Assembly: GCA_009801085.1 (NCBI GenBank)
Contig: VNWV01000001.1
Location: forward strand, 7,316,001 to 7,380,000
Length of the DNA stretch: 64,000 nucleotides
From: Lasiodiplodia sp. COLG20
Lineage: Eukaryota; Ascomycota; Dothideomycetes; Botryosphaeriales; Botryosphaeriaceae
Direction of reading: 5' to 3'
Shown: piece by piece, positions 52,570-64,000 of the stretch
How the letters are laid out: each line of letters starts with the position of its first letter
Position numbering within the stretch: position 1 is the first letter of the stretch
Translations under genes and position numbers: made by a program
Notes under the pieces: model-generated
Told to the model about the DNA's origin: nothing
Database searches by the model: none
What the model saw: the letters and a program-made list of their open reading frames with translations, nothing else

Positions 52570-55500
52570 TCATTTGATGAAGATCGAATCTGTCTTGCCC
52601 CATGTTGAGCGCGCTTTGTTGACGTGATCCAGGCCGAGGGAAATGTCCTCTTGATGGCTGCTAATCTTCTCCGCAAGGATATCGTCTGCGTCTCAAGTCA
52701 GAAAACAATCATTGATTTTGGCCTCTGTTCGCTCACCATCGCCAAGATACTCAGCCTTAGGGAAACCTCCACTGCCCACCACAATGGCAAATTTGACCTT
52801 CTCGAGCTGCTTGCCCTTGATGCCAGTACGTTTCGAGAGGCGCTCCTTGGTGTCTTTGAAAGCCTCGCCCTGCAGCTCATTAGCATGATTACAAGTTTGC
52901 CAAATGTGATACTCACGGCCTTAACAGGGAAGACAAAGGGAATGCCGTGTGGCTTGGACGGCTCTTTGTCGAAATGGAAGCACGTGATGATGCTGTCTCC
53001 CGCTTCGGTGTCTATTGCCAATTCCTCCTCCGGTATCTTCTCCGCATACAGAGTAGTAAACTCGTGAATGCTCAATGCTCCCTTGTCTCTGGGAATTTCT
53101 TGCTTGAAGCGATTGCTTGAACCGTCGTAAAGGCGGACCTTAGCGGCCGTTGCATCGTCGAAGCCCGCCTTCTTCTGCAAGCCCTTGATCAAGTCTTCCA
53201 TGGTTCCGTTCTTGGCCACAAGGATGTCGTACTGCTCCTCCTTTATTACCCCCTCGGGCAGCCAAGAAACCCTGAAGCTCTTCATTTGGTCCATTTCGGA
53301 CAAGCTGTACTCGAGAATCTCGTAGTACAGTGCGTCTACCCTCTGATTGTGCGGGTTACCGTACGTCGGGTACGTGCTAGGGTAGAGTATCTGGCTGAGC
53401 GTCATGTTTGCGGTCCTCTTGATTGGCAGTTTAGGCTTTCCGGTGGAAATGTTGACTGTGCTGAAACGAATGTGTGTAGGGTCCACCTTCAGATACTCGC
53501 CCACCTTGGCGGCAAATTGATCGTATGTCATCTTCTTGCTCAACCACATGTAGAAACTCGTATCGTTGTCCTTGTCCTGGCCCTTCTGTGCGAGGTGCAC
53601 ATGCACACGGTTCAACAGATAATCGTAGAATTCCCTGACATCAGTGTATCGGCCAGTGCTGGAAATGGCTGCGGCTTCCTTTTCGGACAGCGATTTCTGG
53701 ACCGTAATGATGTCGCCATCCTGAATCTCTGAGGAAGCGAGGGTGACCTTGGGCTTCATCTGCTCAATCATGTTCGACTTGATTTCCTCGAAAAGCTTCA
53801 GGTTAGTGCCGGCCGGAAGGTCCACAAGTTTCAAGATTTGAGGAGACAGATCCATGACCTTATCCTGCCAGGCCGCGTAGAAGGTACCGATTCCGAAGAG
53901 AGTTTGCGCATCCGGGTCGAAATACTTCAGGTAGAGCATGATTGGCCTGTTGTTCGCAACTCCGTGGAGGTCGACGTGCGCATCGCCAAACACGGGCTTG
54001 CCTTCAGCATCCGTCTCCTTTGTTTCTTCCATCCAGACCTTAAAGTTTCCAGACTTGGTGCCAAACTTGGTGGCCGCCTCTTCAACAGTCATATCAGGGA
54101 AGGTGATGACGGCGTCCGGACGAACCGTTCCATTCTGTCGGTTGACCATAGCCCAGGGCCGGAGGAGCTTAGCTTCAGCACCGATGTCTTGAGCTACCAT
54201 GCTGGTGAAATCAGCAATTGTCATGGTCCTCAAGACCTTGTACGTCTTCGGCGATGCATCGCCTTCGACGTCCTTCGACCATGGAGCTACGTCAAATCCT
54301 TGGTGGGAGGTGAAGTTCTTTTCGGTGGCCACGGAAACATGCAGGTAAAGGTGCATCTCCTCGCGCTCTTTCTTTTTTCTCTCAAAGGCGGCCCGCTCTT
54401 CTGCGAACTTTTGTGCTATATCCAATTGTTAGATGTAGTCAATCGACGATAGGATTTTACATACCCAAATGTGTAGGAGGCTGCACTTCCTCATCGCTGG
54501 GGAGAACTTGGTCCAGACGACTCTCCCGGATGTATACCAACATGTAGGCGCTCATGGATCTCTTAGTCGACCAAGTACGGGTGTACGGGTTTCGCTGCTG
54601 AGCATTGCCATTGACGAGATTTGTATAATCGCCTCCAAAATTCTCCTCCAGGGCCTCCTTGACGGTTGCACGTGTGACACGGTCGTCATCAAACTTGAAG
54701 TAGGGGCTGTCCTTGGTAGGCTTCAAGAAAGCGTAATAATGGCCGGCGTTGAGGTCTCCGCTGTGCACGAGCACGCCGTGAAGGTGGTAGAGGTACGGTT
54801 CTGATTTGTCTGCACTTTCAGAGAGGTACGGTGCAGCATCCCAAACCTCGGGGAATTCGTAACGATCGTTGACCTTCATCATGGCATCCCTGTTGAAGTC
54901 ATACTCAAAGCGTTTCAGCTGGAGATGTAAGACGTCCGGAAAGCTCTCAAAGATAACACCCTTCTTGGCATCCTGGAGGCCGTAGCCCTCTGCGAAATAC
55001 TTATTCTCGCCGTCCATCGTCTCAACCTGGATATAGTCCTTGAAGCTGTCGTCCAGATTCTTATTACCGCTAACGTTGAGCTGGATGTCCCAGAAGTCCT
55101 CGATGCGTGACGACTCGTAGGGAACATTTATGCAAGAGATGTAAGTCTTCATCTTCCCCACGAACATCTTGGGGAGTGCGTTCTCGGCCTCGGTGCCCTT
55201 CATCTTTTCCTCCATGCGCTCCATCAGAATTCTGGACAGCTCCTGGACATCCTGCTGTTCGAAAATCTGCCGGGAATCCCAGCCGAAGGATGCGGTGAGC
55301 TCATTGGTGGATACTGCAACATTACTTGTTTGTAGCTGGTAGAAGAGTCTCTGCAGGGCGTAGGCGCTGTTGCTGCGCTCGGCCTCGTTTTCGGTGGGGA
55401 TCTGGTAGACAGCCTTGCGGAAAGCATTGGTGAAGTACAGCGACTGCAGCAGGGAATTGAGGTAGCAGGTGGCGCCTTGGTTCTTCAATCCGACCATGCC

Positions 55501-56257
55501 AGTCTCCTTCTTCGAGTCGTAATTGACAAAGTTGTGCCAGAGCACGCCGGTGGGATCCTTGATAACCCGGACGTATGCGGTAACGTTGGCGCCGTTGTTC
55601 TCGACCAGCGGGCGGTCGCGGTCCTCCCAGGGCGTCTGGAAGAGCTTGCGGAGCTCGGCGAAGCGTGTAAAGCCCCAGTCGCCCTCTTCGCCGGTGAAGC
55701 GGTGTGTTGCGGAATGCTGGACATAGATGGAGGGGTCGTTGGGGTTCCACAGCACAAGCATGAATTGCACGCAGGCATACCAATCCTCAGGCGGCTTGCT
55801 GTCGTCGAAGCCCTGCTCCAGGTAGAAGGACGCGTGATCCGTGTTGTTTCCGTAGGGGAAGAACAGTATCCGCCACGGGTGGTCTGCACACTTGAAGACG
55901 GGACCATGCTCCCGGCGGGCCATATTCCTCCACTCCTTGATCTCCCATGTGTGAGCGGCCTCGGCCTCAGTGTCGAGGTCGGGAAGCTCGGGCATGTAGC
56001 GCTTCTTCATGGCCTCGAAGTCGTCGGCGCGCGGCTCGGGCTCCTGCTCGGCCTCGTCCATGGCGTCGTCGGGAGAGATTATGGCAACGTCCTGCTTCTC
56101 GTCGTACTCGGCGTCGACGAGCATGTCACTGCCGAGCTGTTGAGGACGGCGCAGGCGCTCGAGTAAGCCGACTGGTGACCACGGCATGCGGGCAGGCACG
56201 GAGGGCGGTGGGAAGGGGCAAGGGAGGAGGCAGAGAGAGCATGCTTACCTGGTCCAT
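52570..56257 (-). CDS. UBP15: Ubiquitin carboxyl-terminal hydrolase, USP7/Ubp15 type
   Basis: Five exons (56257-56249, 56136-54465, 54415-52917, 52869-52737, 52685-52570) encode 1142 residues, the normal size. The first exon codes only for MDQ. Residues ~60-200 are a MATH/TRAF domain (TWEIKEWRNMARREHGPVF, WNPNDPSIYVQHSATHRF). The catalytic domain starts GMVGLKNQGATCYLNSLLQS with Cys227; the His box is GVLVHSGDLNAGHYYAFLKP. Ubiquitin-like C-terminal domains follow (e.g. VKFAIVVGSGGFPKAEYLGDDDI), as in USP7. Yeast Ubp15 acts in peroxisomal export and cell-cycle control; USP7 in p53/MDM2 and DNA damage control. It is a housekeeping gene, so the cluster boundary lies between it and the P450. Divergent spacing to the next gene is ~925 bases. 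Confidence 0.95.
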
Positions 56258-57182
56258 GGCTAGGGTGGCGTGGGAAAGACTTGGGTGGATTTGCAGGCAG
56301 TGAGCTCGGCGGCGGACCTGACGTCTGCGCCCTGGTGCCGTCACACGAGAGCCGGCACGGACTTAGACGGCGCGGAGCAATGGGCGGCGTCGGCAGGCTG
56401 GGTCGGCGTCGCACACGGATGCGCGGGGTGGGCGTGGGTGGTGAGGTGAGCAGGCAGACGGAGGGCAGGCCTGAACATGTAAAGTTGCAAGCTAAGGTAC
56501 GGCTCTGGCTCGCTAAGGCGTGGCGGGGAACACAATGACGAAGCGGTTGGCCGAGGACGCTTGGGCGGGTCTTTGTCGTCGCCGGAAGCGCCGCTATCTG
56601 CAACGTCGTGCTGCTATGAAGGGAGATGGGGGCTCTGGCGTGGACAGGCTAGGGTTTGCGGGGTGCTGCGTGGGAGCAGTGCTGGCCGTGGTTGCCGCAA
56701 GACGCTAGGGCGCGGCGGTGTTCAGTATCTTCTATGACAGTCGATCAAGCCCCGCCGCCGCCGCCAACACGTCTCGCGGAAATCGCGTCTGCCATTCCAC
56801 CCTGCTACGACGACAATCTCGCCCGCTATCCGCGTCGTGTGCCCGCCGCAGCCTGGCCAGGCGCTGGTACCAGCTCGGCGGCGGTATCGATAGGCATCTC
56901 GATAAGCCGCCAGTCGGCGCGAGTCAGGTTGTCTCGAAATTTACCAGAGCATGACGCTGCGCATAGGAGCTAGCTCAAGCTAACATCACCCTCACACCAC
57001 GCTGCTGCTTTCCTGCATGCTCCTGCTGGAGATCCCCCTGCGCCCTGCTCAGAGCAAATCGCCCTCCCGGAGTCTCCGCCGTGCCAGACACCCGAAAAAA
57101 GCTCCTTCGCTGCCCTCCCCTCGCGCAACCACGCTTCTCGAAACATTGCACGAGAGCCCCGCAACCCACCGCCTTCGCCGCC
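56258..57182. other. Divergent promoter region of the deubiquitinase and kinase genes
   Basis: GC-rich, with overlapping antisense ORFs that I regard as compositional. No motif or gene is supportable. Confidence 0.5.
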
Positions 57183-58654
57183 ATGGCTATAGCCCGCTGC
57201 GTGCATGCCCAGAAGAGCATGCGCGCGAGCATCCCCTCGGCGTCCAGAAGCGTCCGTGGCTTCAGCACCGTCAAGCTCTCCGGCGCTCCCCCGTGGCGGC
57301 CGTCTTCCGTCCTCGATGAGTAGGCGCGCACCTCTCGATAGTCACTGTGTTGCCCGCTGACGCGACCAAGCTGGGTGCAACGCGAGGCTCGTCCCATCAG
57401 CCTGCGCCAGTTGACTTTCTTTGGCGCCCGCTTGACAGAAGCGCGCTTGCTGGGTTCTGCAAACTACGTCCGCTCCGAACTGCCCACGCGGTACGACCCC
57501 CGGTGGCCGTCGATTAGTCCATGAGGCTGATCCCCCGTCTAGTATTGCCCACCGCCTTCGAGACATGCAGACCCTTCCCTACGTCGTCGTCACCAATCCA
57601 AACATCTCCTACGTCTACGAGCTCTACTACCGTGCCTTTGAGAGATATCGCCGCCTTCCCGAAGTTAAGACCGTCGAAGACAACGATGAGTTGTGTAAGG
57701 TTATACGAGAGACGTTGGATGAGCACCTCACCGTCATTCCGCGCTTGGCCATTGGCGTGCTGGAGGTTCAGGGTGCCATGAAGCCTGAAGAGACGGATAA
57801 GTTCATGACCACGCTGCTTAGATCGGTACATACCGCCTTCAGGAATTGCTCAGTGCCCGCTTGCTGACTTTTGGCAGCGCATTTCCCGCCGAACCATCGC
57901 AGAGCAGCATCTTGCTCTTACAGACACTTTCCACTCCCCGTGGCATTTCCCCGATGCAAAGCTCCAGCTCGACCCGCACATGGATTCTGTGGGTGAAATA
58001 TTCCTCAAGTGTAATGCGAAGGAGATCGTCGAGCACTGCGCAAACACTACCAAGGATCTCATGAAGAAAACGTATGGACCTGATATCCCCCTCCCAGATG
58101 TCAAGGTTGAGGGCCACATCACCGCTACATTCCCCTACATTCTCACCCATCTGGAGTACATTATTGGTGAACTCCTGCGGAATTCTATCCAGGCCGTCAT
58201 TGAGCAGACAAAACTCAAGGGAACGGGGGCTCCGCCCATAGAAGTGCTCATCTGTGAGACGCAGCAGCATGTCATTATCCGTATCTCTGATCAGGGAGGC
58301 GGTGTCCCAAAGGACGTGCTGCCGTATCTTTGGTCTTTTAGCAAGGGTCCCCGCAGCAAGCTCCGTATCGAGAACTTGTCGAGGGTTCCAAAGTTGGCAG
58401 CAACCATGCAAGAAGTCAAGCCTCGTGTAGAGGGTGAACACCACGACGGCTCCCTCAGCTCTCTGACCAGCCGCCCGCCCGATCTGCGCCTGGGAATCGG
58501 CTTGCCTATGAGTAGAATCTATGCAGAATACTGGGCGGGTAGTCTGGAGCTGCACAGCCTAGAAGGCTACGGGGTCGATGTCTTCCTGCAAATTTCCAAA
58601 TTGGGCAATAAGAATGAGCAGCTCACGACAAGGGCAAGCATGGATGCCGTGTGA
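57183..58654 (+). CDS. Mitochondrial pyruvate/branched-chain ketoacid dehydrogenase kinase
   Basis: Four exons (57183-57319, 57371-57490, 57543-57825, 57878-58654) encode 438 residues. Residues 1-~28 are basic and Ser/Ala-rich (a mitochondrial targeting peptide, ...RSVRGFST). Then comes the PDK regulatory domain: LRQLTFFGARLTEARLLGSANYVRSELPTRIAHRLRDMQ region with the conserved H-R-L-R-D, split by introns. The ATPase domain of the GHKL superfamily has the N-box ELLRNSIQAVIE, G1 SDQGGGVP, and G2 RLGIGLPMSR. These kinases phosphorylate the E1-alpha subunit of mitochondrial 2-oxoacid dehydrogenases. Fungi have several such paralogues (PKP1/PKP2 type); I cannot assign which. Acceptor and donor phases all agree. 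Confidence 0.93.
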
Positions 58655-60964
58655 ACAGAACTTGCCTGTAAAAAGCGAGCGGCGGCTCTTGCCCTCTCTC
58701 AAGCGGCAGTTGCGAAGCTGCGCCAGGTGGCATCTTCCGCCGGACCCTTCCCCAACCAACTCTTAGACAACAGGCTCGTTTCATCCAGACTGCGTGTCCA
58801 AGTCCACGACACCACCGCCATCCGTACTGCGAACAGCGATTTTCTATACTTCCTGAAGCATATCGGCCAACATACTTCGCAAGCAGCCTTCGTGACAATG
58901 GAATGCACCCATGTTTATGGTGTTGAGCTTTCCAGGCTCCGCAACCTGTCGAGCGAGTCGCAACTCCTACGAAAGATCCACTTTCGCCTTGAGTCCGACG
59001 CCCTCCCCGCGAGAGGTTCCTACCTCGACCTGTACGTTCCGGATTTCCATCAATATGACTCCAACAGAGACCGCCTGTATCGGCATCTCGACGCCACATC
59101 GACCTGGAGGCGATTGACCACCCCGCAAGCCGAAGAGTTGAAGTTCTGGGAAGAGATGTTCGCAGCTGTCCTCGAGTATATCGTTTCCAACCACTTGATT
59201 GACATTGTGGATGAGATGGATAACTGCAACATTGGTAAGGCTTTGCTGAAAATGGCTATCTACAAATGCTGACTGCGTGTGAACTTGATAGACCGTTACC
59301 CCGGCGACTTAGATGGTCGCATCTGCAGCTTCATCGACAAGCTCGAACCTCAGAACATTTCCGTCAGTGTTCGCGAGATCATCACTTACATGCTTGAGCT
59401 CTACAAACGTCATGGATGCCAGCATCAATGGCTTGCCGGTAGCGGCAACTTCTACAACGCGCTATGCGAATTTCTACGCACCCGTGACTGCTTCGAGGAG
59501 GGAGACCCTCAACCCACAGTCAATGTCTCTTTCTCTGCCTCCCTCTCGGGTAATGAGCCGAAGGTTGTTGGCATTCTCAAGCGCTACGGTCCCTTGATGA
59601 AATTCAAACGACTGGACGTCTTCACGAGCGAAGAAGGCTGGTGCGAAATTCGTCCCTCGTATACAGAGCCAGTCTTGGAATCGGGCTATACTTCCATCGT
59701 TTCACAACCGGAGTACCGACTCACGTCTGATTGGATCAAGTTTGACTGGGACAAAAACGCCGAAGGCTTCCGAGGCTACGTTCGGCCGCTCCCAAAAATG
59801 GGAGATCGAGAGGTGCGGGCATGTCTTAACGTGGACTTGGCTACCGTGAGCAAACGGTTTTTCCCTACAAAGGTTGTATTTGAACGACACATTCGCGTCA
59901 GGATTCAGCTATCCGTATGCCGGACGACCAATATTCGCCTGCTTCCTTCCCCTGACGATGCAATGCTACAACCGCAGAAGGCCTGTCCTAAACGACCCTT
60001 GTTCCACCCACTCCCGGGAGTCGAGGACTTGGACGACGTCATGAAAGCCCACAAGCGCTCAGCCGCTTCGTCGCCCACGAAACAGAAGAAAAAGAAGAAG
60101 GCGATGGCAAAAGCGCCTTGCTTCTCTCCTGCGAGCCCACGCTGGGGCCGAAATGTCCCTGCATGGGAGACGTTGCCCGTACGCGAGCATCGCGCCGAGA
60201 AGCAAAAGGATTATGACAATTCCGCCGACGACTTCGAAGCCACCGACGACGAGTATATCATCATCTACCAGCCCCACACCATCCCCTCTTCGTGCGACTT
60301 GAACGGCTCCGACGCACCCCTCGAGATGAAGCCGACCACGAAAGGCAAAGGCGGCAGCCGTGCGTCTCCCCCCAAGAAAACCTCCCACTTCAACGTCACC
60401 CACTACCCTGGCACGTCCGTGTCGCCCGAGCCAGTCCGAAGAGCGGACACCCCCGTCTGCCCTGCCTCCGCACCACCCTGCCCGCCGCGCCGCCGCTGCG
60501 TCGACTCCATGTTCGGCATCAACAGCGACGAAAAGCGGCCCGCCTCGTCGACCGTCTGGGTCACGCTGGACGAGATCCCGTCGACGCGCAGGAACAGTGC
60601 CTGCAGCGCCGTTGACGACACCACGTGTTTCCGTTGGCGCGATCATGACGACGACCACGCCCACGGCCACGACGGTCACTGCGACGATGACTTGGTTCAT
60701 GTTGCCGCTGTGGAGGCCGGTCCGTCTCACGTGGAGGAGCAGGCGGCGCCCGAGTTATACAGGTGGCTGGAGCGTCTGCGTGGGCCGCAAATTGATATAG
60801 AGATGCTTCGTAGGGACATCAGAGATTGGTACGACTCCATGAGGCTGAAGCAAGATACGCCTTGCCGGAAGACGAAAGATGATCTCAGCCAGGAGCATGC
60901 TTTTGAACAAGCTTTTCTGGGGGGTGATAGCGGCGATGATGGAGATGCAGAGGGCGACGATTGA
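58655..60964 (+). CDS. Conserved-looking fungal protein of unknown function, start codon missing
   Basis: Exons up to 59234 and 59292-60964 (GTAAGG...GATAG, phase 1). Coding character begins directly after the kinase stop and in the same frame (KKRAAALALSQAAVAKLRQV), then FLYFLKHIGQHTSQAAFV, LRKIHFRLESDALPARGSYLDLYVPDF and, in exon 2, ICSFIDKLEPQNISVSVREIITYMLELYKRHG. A basic patch (QKKKKKAM) could be a nuclear signal; a His/Asp-rich tract (HDDDHAHGHDGHCDDD) lies near the C-terminus, and the tail is acidic. No ATG precedes the conserved part; the first in-frame ATG is 58898. Translation from there gives ~670 residues. Either ~30 N-terminal codons and the promoter are lost by deletion, or they lie in an overlapping exon I could not place. 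Family not recognised. Confidence 0.65.
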
Positions 60965-62401
60965 GTGAGATATGATCGAGCAGCGCAGATTGGAGGTTGA
61001 GTTTAGAAGATGGAAAGTATGGAAGGGTTACGGAATAGGAACTTGGTATCAGAGCATAGCAGTAGCACTAAAGCAGGCATATATTAAGTGTGCAGAACAA
61101 TACAGAGTCTCAGCATCTTAATATGCGTAGCCTCACGGGGTGGCATATGTCGTTGTGTCCAAGCATACACACATCGCATCACATAGCGCCATAGGAAAGC
61201 TTCACTGCTCCGAAAGTCCTCGGTCTCAACACGTAGCCCAGTTCCAGTCCAAGACCGCCGTATTCACCGGCGTTAGCAGGGAGATGGGAAAGAAAAAGTA
61301 TTGCATGCGGTATCCGCCTCAGTGGTCGAAGGTGACGGGTTTATGATGTGCAGGAGCAAGGGCAAAGTGAGCGCCAGTCTCTACTCATCCGTCTACGACA
61401 ACTACAACGAGAATGACAACGATATCGATAGTCATGGCAGTCGCGACACACTGTATTCAGGCCGCTGAGGAATCATGGGCCGGATCGTCGCTTTGTCTCC
61501 ACCTCGGACACAAATACGGGTACGCGAGCACACTTTACCATACAAAGACAGATGACGCATTTGGTGGCACCCTCCCCAGTGTCTCCAATGCGACATTTAG
61601 CTTCCGAAGACCATGTGTTCGAATCCTAATTGTTGGGTTGGCAGTTGCTAATATTGCCACAGTTCCGAAGCCTTTCCTGCCATTCCAGTCGCAGACGCAG
61701 TTTGGGCTGAGATATGAGACCTTAGGTCTTGGGCCGCTAGCAATTATGCCAAGTGGTAGGCCGAAGCTCCATAGCTATAGTGCTGACAAAGCTATGCACA
61801 GCATCAGCCTGCTGCTGAGAGAGCTTACCGATTGTGTTCGAAGCTCACGGTCGAAGGGTGCATCCGACGGCAAAAAGCTCTACTAATCTCACTACTCTTC
61901 TCTTACTCGACAACTGAGGATCTCGAAACTGGCACCTTAAGGTACGTGAAATTTCATTAGCGTGGTCTTCGGAAGTATTTTTTTTTTAATCTTTCTAATC
62001 CTACTTATGCTTAACTACTCTCTACTTAGCTTATAGTTAAGCTTCTTTTTATCTATAGCTTGACCTTAAGGATTTTCGGGCTTAAAAGTTTAATTTTCTT
62101 TTCACCTTCGGTATAGAATCTTTTATAATTATTCGCTACAGCGACCTGGCTTTACGAATTACATACGCTTAGGAATACATCACTTCACAGGTAGAAAAAC
62201 GATTTAACTTGATCTATTATTTAAGACTCCGAGCCGCAGCTAAAATGCGGATGGATATCTCTTATGCGTACACACTCGTAAAGTTTCCCCTCTACAACAA
62301 CCTGGCTGTCGTGTTCGACGGCTCATCCACGTCCTCATGCTCCCTAGTAAATCACACTGTCAGCAATCTCACCCCAAAGACAAGAGGAAGTTTGGATCCA
62401 C
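60965..62401. other. Spacer with AT-rich, RIP-like tract
   Basis: No gene seen. From ~61975 to 62200 the sequence is very AT-rich with TTAAGC/CTTAAG and CTAC repeats, looking like an old mutated repeat. ORF 61413-61886 has no motif. Confidence 0.5.
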
Positions 62402-64000
62402 TCACTTAAACCAATTAACAAACTGGAACACGCTCGCCTTCGGCGTCCTCGTCAAATCCGTGTAATTGACATACTGCAAGCCGAACCGGGTGTTGAGGCC
62501 GACCAGCCACTCAAAGTTGTCGAAGATGGCCCAGCCGAAGGCACCGGTGACGTTGACGCCGTCGTAGTGGATCGACTGCAGGATGGCGTCCAGGTAGGAC
62601 TGGAAGTAATCGGCGCGGCGCAGGTCCCAGAGGATGGTCGAGAGGTCGTCGAGCTGGGACTCGAAGGGCTCGGCGAAGCCGAATTCGGTGACCATGATCT
62701 CATTGACGGAGGGGTAGAGCTCCTTCGTGATCTTGGAGAGGAATCGGCGCAGGCCTTGCGGTGCGTCGGTCAGCCATGAGACGCCGGGGTCGCCGGCAGG
62801 GCCGAGGGGGAAGCCGTCGGGGGCGGCGTTGGTGCTGCCCGCGCAGGTGGGCCAGGATGGGTGGGAGGAGTTGGTGAAGCAGTTTTCGTAGTCGTCGATG
62901 GCGTAGGCGGTGAAGGATGAGTAGCCGTCGATGGCGAAGTAGTCGCACGAGCCCTTGATCAGGTCCTTCTCTTCCTGAGTGTACTCTGGGAGGATATCAC
63001 CCAAAGTATCTTTCAACGATTGGGGGTAGTCTCCATCGGTCCAGGGTCCGCTGAACCAGCCAAGCACGAAATCGAAGTTGCGTTGAACTGCAATGGCATC
63101 TGCCTCTGAGGAAGTGTTTGGCTGGAAGTAATTTCCAGAGTTCTTGAACGTTATACTACCGTGTCCCTGTTTGCGTTTAGTACTTCGTCTTCCATTGTTC
63201 GAACACGAGGAATACATACCTTGAACTCCTCGTGGTACCATTTCGCAACCTTTGCATGAGCAAGCAAGGTGTAGTGTCCACAGATGAAGCGCGTCGGCAG
63301 GCCTCCAGTGTAGTTGTTGTATGCAGGATAATAGTCACCAGCAGGATAGACGGAGTACTGCCAATCGCAGTACTGCGGCTCGTTGATAGTGAACCAATCA
63401 TCAACGTACTCATCGTATCGGGAGATGACGAACTTTGCGTAGTTGAAGAAATCATCAACAATTTCGGGCGAGGTCCACGCTCCGTACTCGTTGAAAAGAG
63501 CCAAAGGCGTGTCCCAGTGGAACAGCGTAATCTTCGGCTTGATGCCATTGGCCACCATTTCCGAAATCACATCGTCGTAATGAGCCACAGCCTGCTCGTT
63601 GGCAGGGCCCTTGCCAAAGGGGAAAAGGCGCGGCCAGCTGATACTGGGGCTGAACGACGGGATGCCCAAGCTCTTCAAGCGCGCAAAATCCTGCTTGTAC
63701 AGCCAGTAATGGCTGGCCACGACGTCGCCGGTCGTGTTGTCAGCGACAAAGTTAGTGGCACGGTGAGACAGCAGATCCCATATGCTGGGTCCTTTGCCCT
63801 CGGCGTCGGCCGCTCCCTCGATCTGGTAGGAGGAAGACGACACGCCCCATTTGAAGCCTTTGGGCAGCTTCAAGTTCGTGAGGTTCGTATCGTAGCTGGG
63901 AACGAGCGGATGGATGGGCCCTGGGCCGGGATGCACGCTGGGCTCGGGCGTCGGCGAGACGGTGGTGGTGACGGGACCGGTGGAGATGGGGCCAACCTGA
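62402..64000 (-). CDS. GH1 beta-glucosidase (5' partial)
   Basis: Two exons seen: 64000-63220 (runs off the window) and 63166-62402 (GTATGT...AACAG, phase 0). The 5' part is a Pro/Thr/Ser-rich segment (GPVTTTVSPTPEPS), then the GH1 barrel begins with LPKGFKWGVSSSSYQIEGA. TINEPQ carries the acid/base Glu (family TFNEP); MVTEFGF carries the nucleophile Glu (usually TENG, here TEFG). The final barrel strand FGWAIFDNFEWLVGLNTRFGL contains the conserved E-W substrate contact. Family members hydrolyse beta-glucosides, including cellobiose or plant glucosides. The window has no signal peptide because the start is missing. The NG to FG change next to the nucleophile is unusual but seen in some fungal paralogues. 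Confidence 0.9.

Noticed and set aside
61610..61625. B-box-like GTTCGAATCC
   Set aside because: No A-box at a suitable distance and no clover-leaf pairing.

Overview
The window looks like nuclear DNA of a filamentous ascomycete (Pezizomycotina). Genes carry short GT-AG or GC-AG introns, often with CTAAC/CTGAC-type branch points. Recognisable fungal families include RTA1, Ure2-like GST, BTB, Zn2Cys6, GH1 and PDR-type ABC. AT-rich, RIP-like patches lie between genes. A class such as Dothideomycetes is possible, because the toxin-type cluster uses an ABC rather than an MFS transporter, but the sequence alone does not prove it. Exon boundaries were worked out by hand from splice signals, reading-phase continuity and family knowledge; nothing was checked against a database.

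Region 1 (1-15.2 kb) is gene-poor and accessory. It holds a frameshifted gene that I read as DUF7587-like, a GFA/CENP-V-type zinc enzyme, an RTA1 membrane protein, two small secreted six-cysteine proteins (effector-like), a short BTB protein and a protein with a candidate PD-(D/E)XK nuclease core. It also has a fold-back/MITE-like repeat in two copies, a minisatellite and gene relics.

Region 2 (15.2-30.4 kb) is framed by two diverged copies of the same divergent gene pair. The minus-strand member is a protein with one C-terminal transmembrane helix. The plus-strand member is a ~850-residue protein joining an uncharacterised N-terminal region, a chymotrypsin-fold domain with Cys at the nucleophile position (GDCGS) and a C-terminal PNGase-like transglutaminase domain that has lost its catalytic Cys. 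Between the copies lie a secreted alpha/beta-hydrolase, a berberine-bridge-type FAD oxidase with an in-frame stop, and a short-chain dehydrogenase.

Region 3 (30.9-51.4 kb) has the gene set of an epipolythiodioxopiperazine (ETP; gliotoxin/sirodesmin class) cluster: LaeA/GliN-like methyltransferase, GST, O-methyltransferase, AflR-domain protein, Zn2Cys6 regulator, dipeptidase (GliJ-like), PLP C-S lyase/ACC-synthase-like enzyme (GliI-like), dithiol oxidase of the thioredoxin-reductase family (GliT-like), GST (GliG-like), gamma-glutamylcyclotransferase (GliK-like), ABC exporter (SirA-like) and a P450. Five exact TCGGN3CCGA sites sit in its promoters. The core NRPS (GliP) is absent. The P450 is cut before its haem-binding motif at a junction with a foreign exon, a 50-bp tandem duplication and an ambiguous base, so the cluster is broken or misassembled there.

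Region 4 (52.5-64 kb) is more conserved: a USP7/Ubp15 deubiquitinase, a mitochondrial PDK/BCKDK-type kinase, an unknown gene whose reading frame starts directly behind the kinase stop without an ATG, an AT-rich spacer and a GH1 beta-glucosidase that runs off the window.
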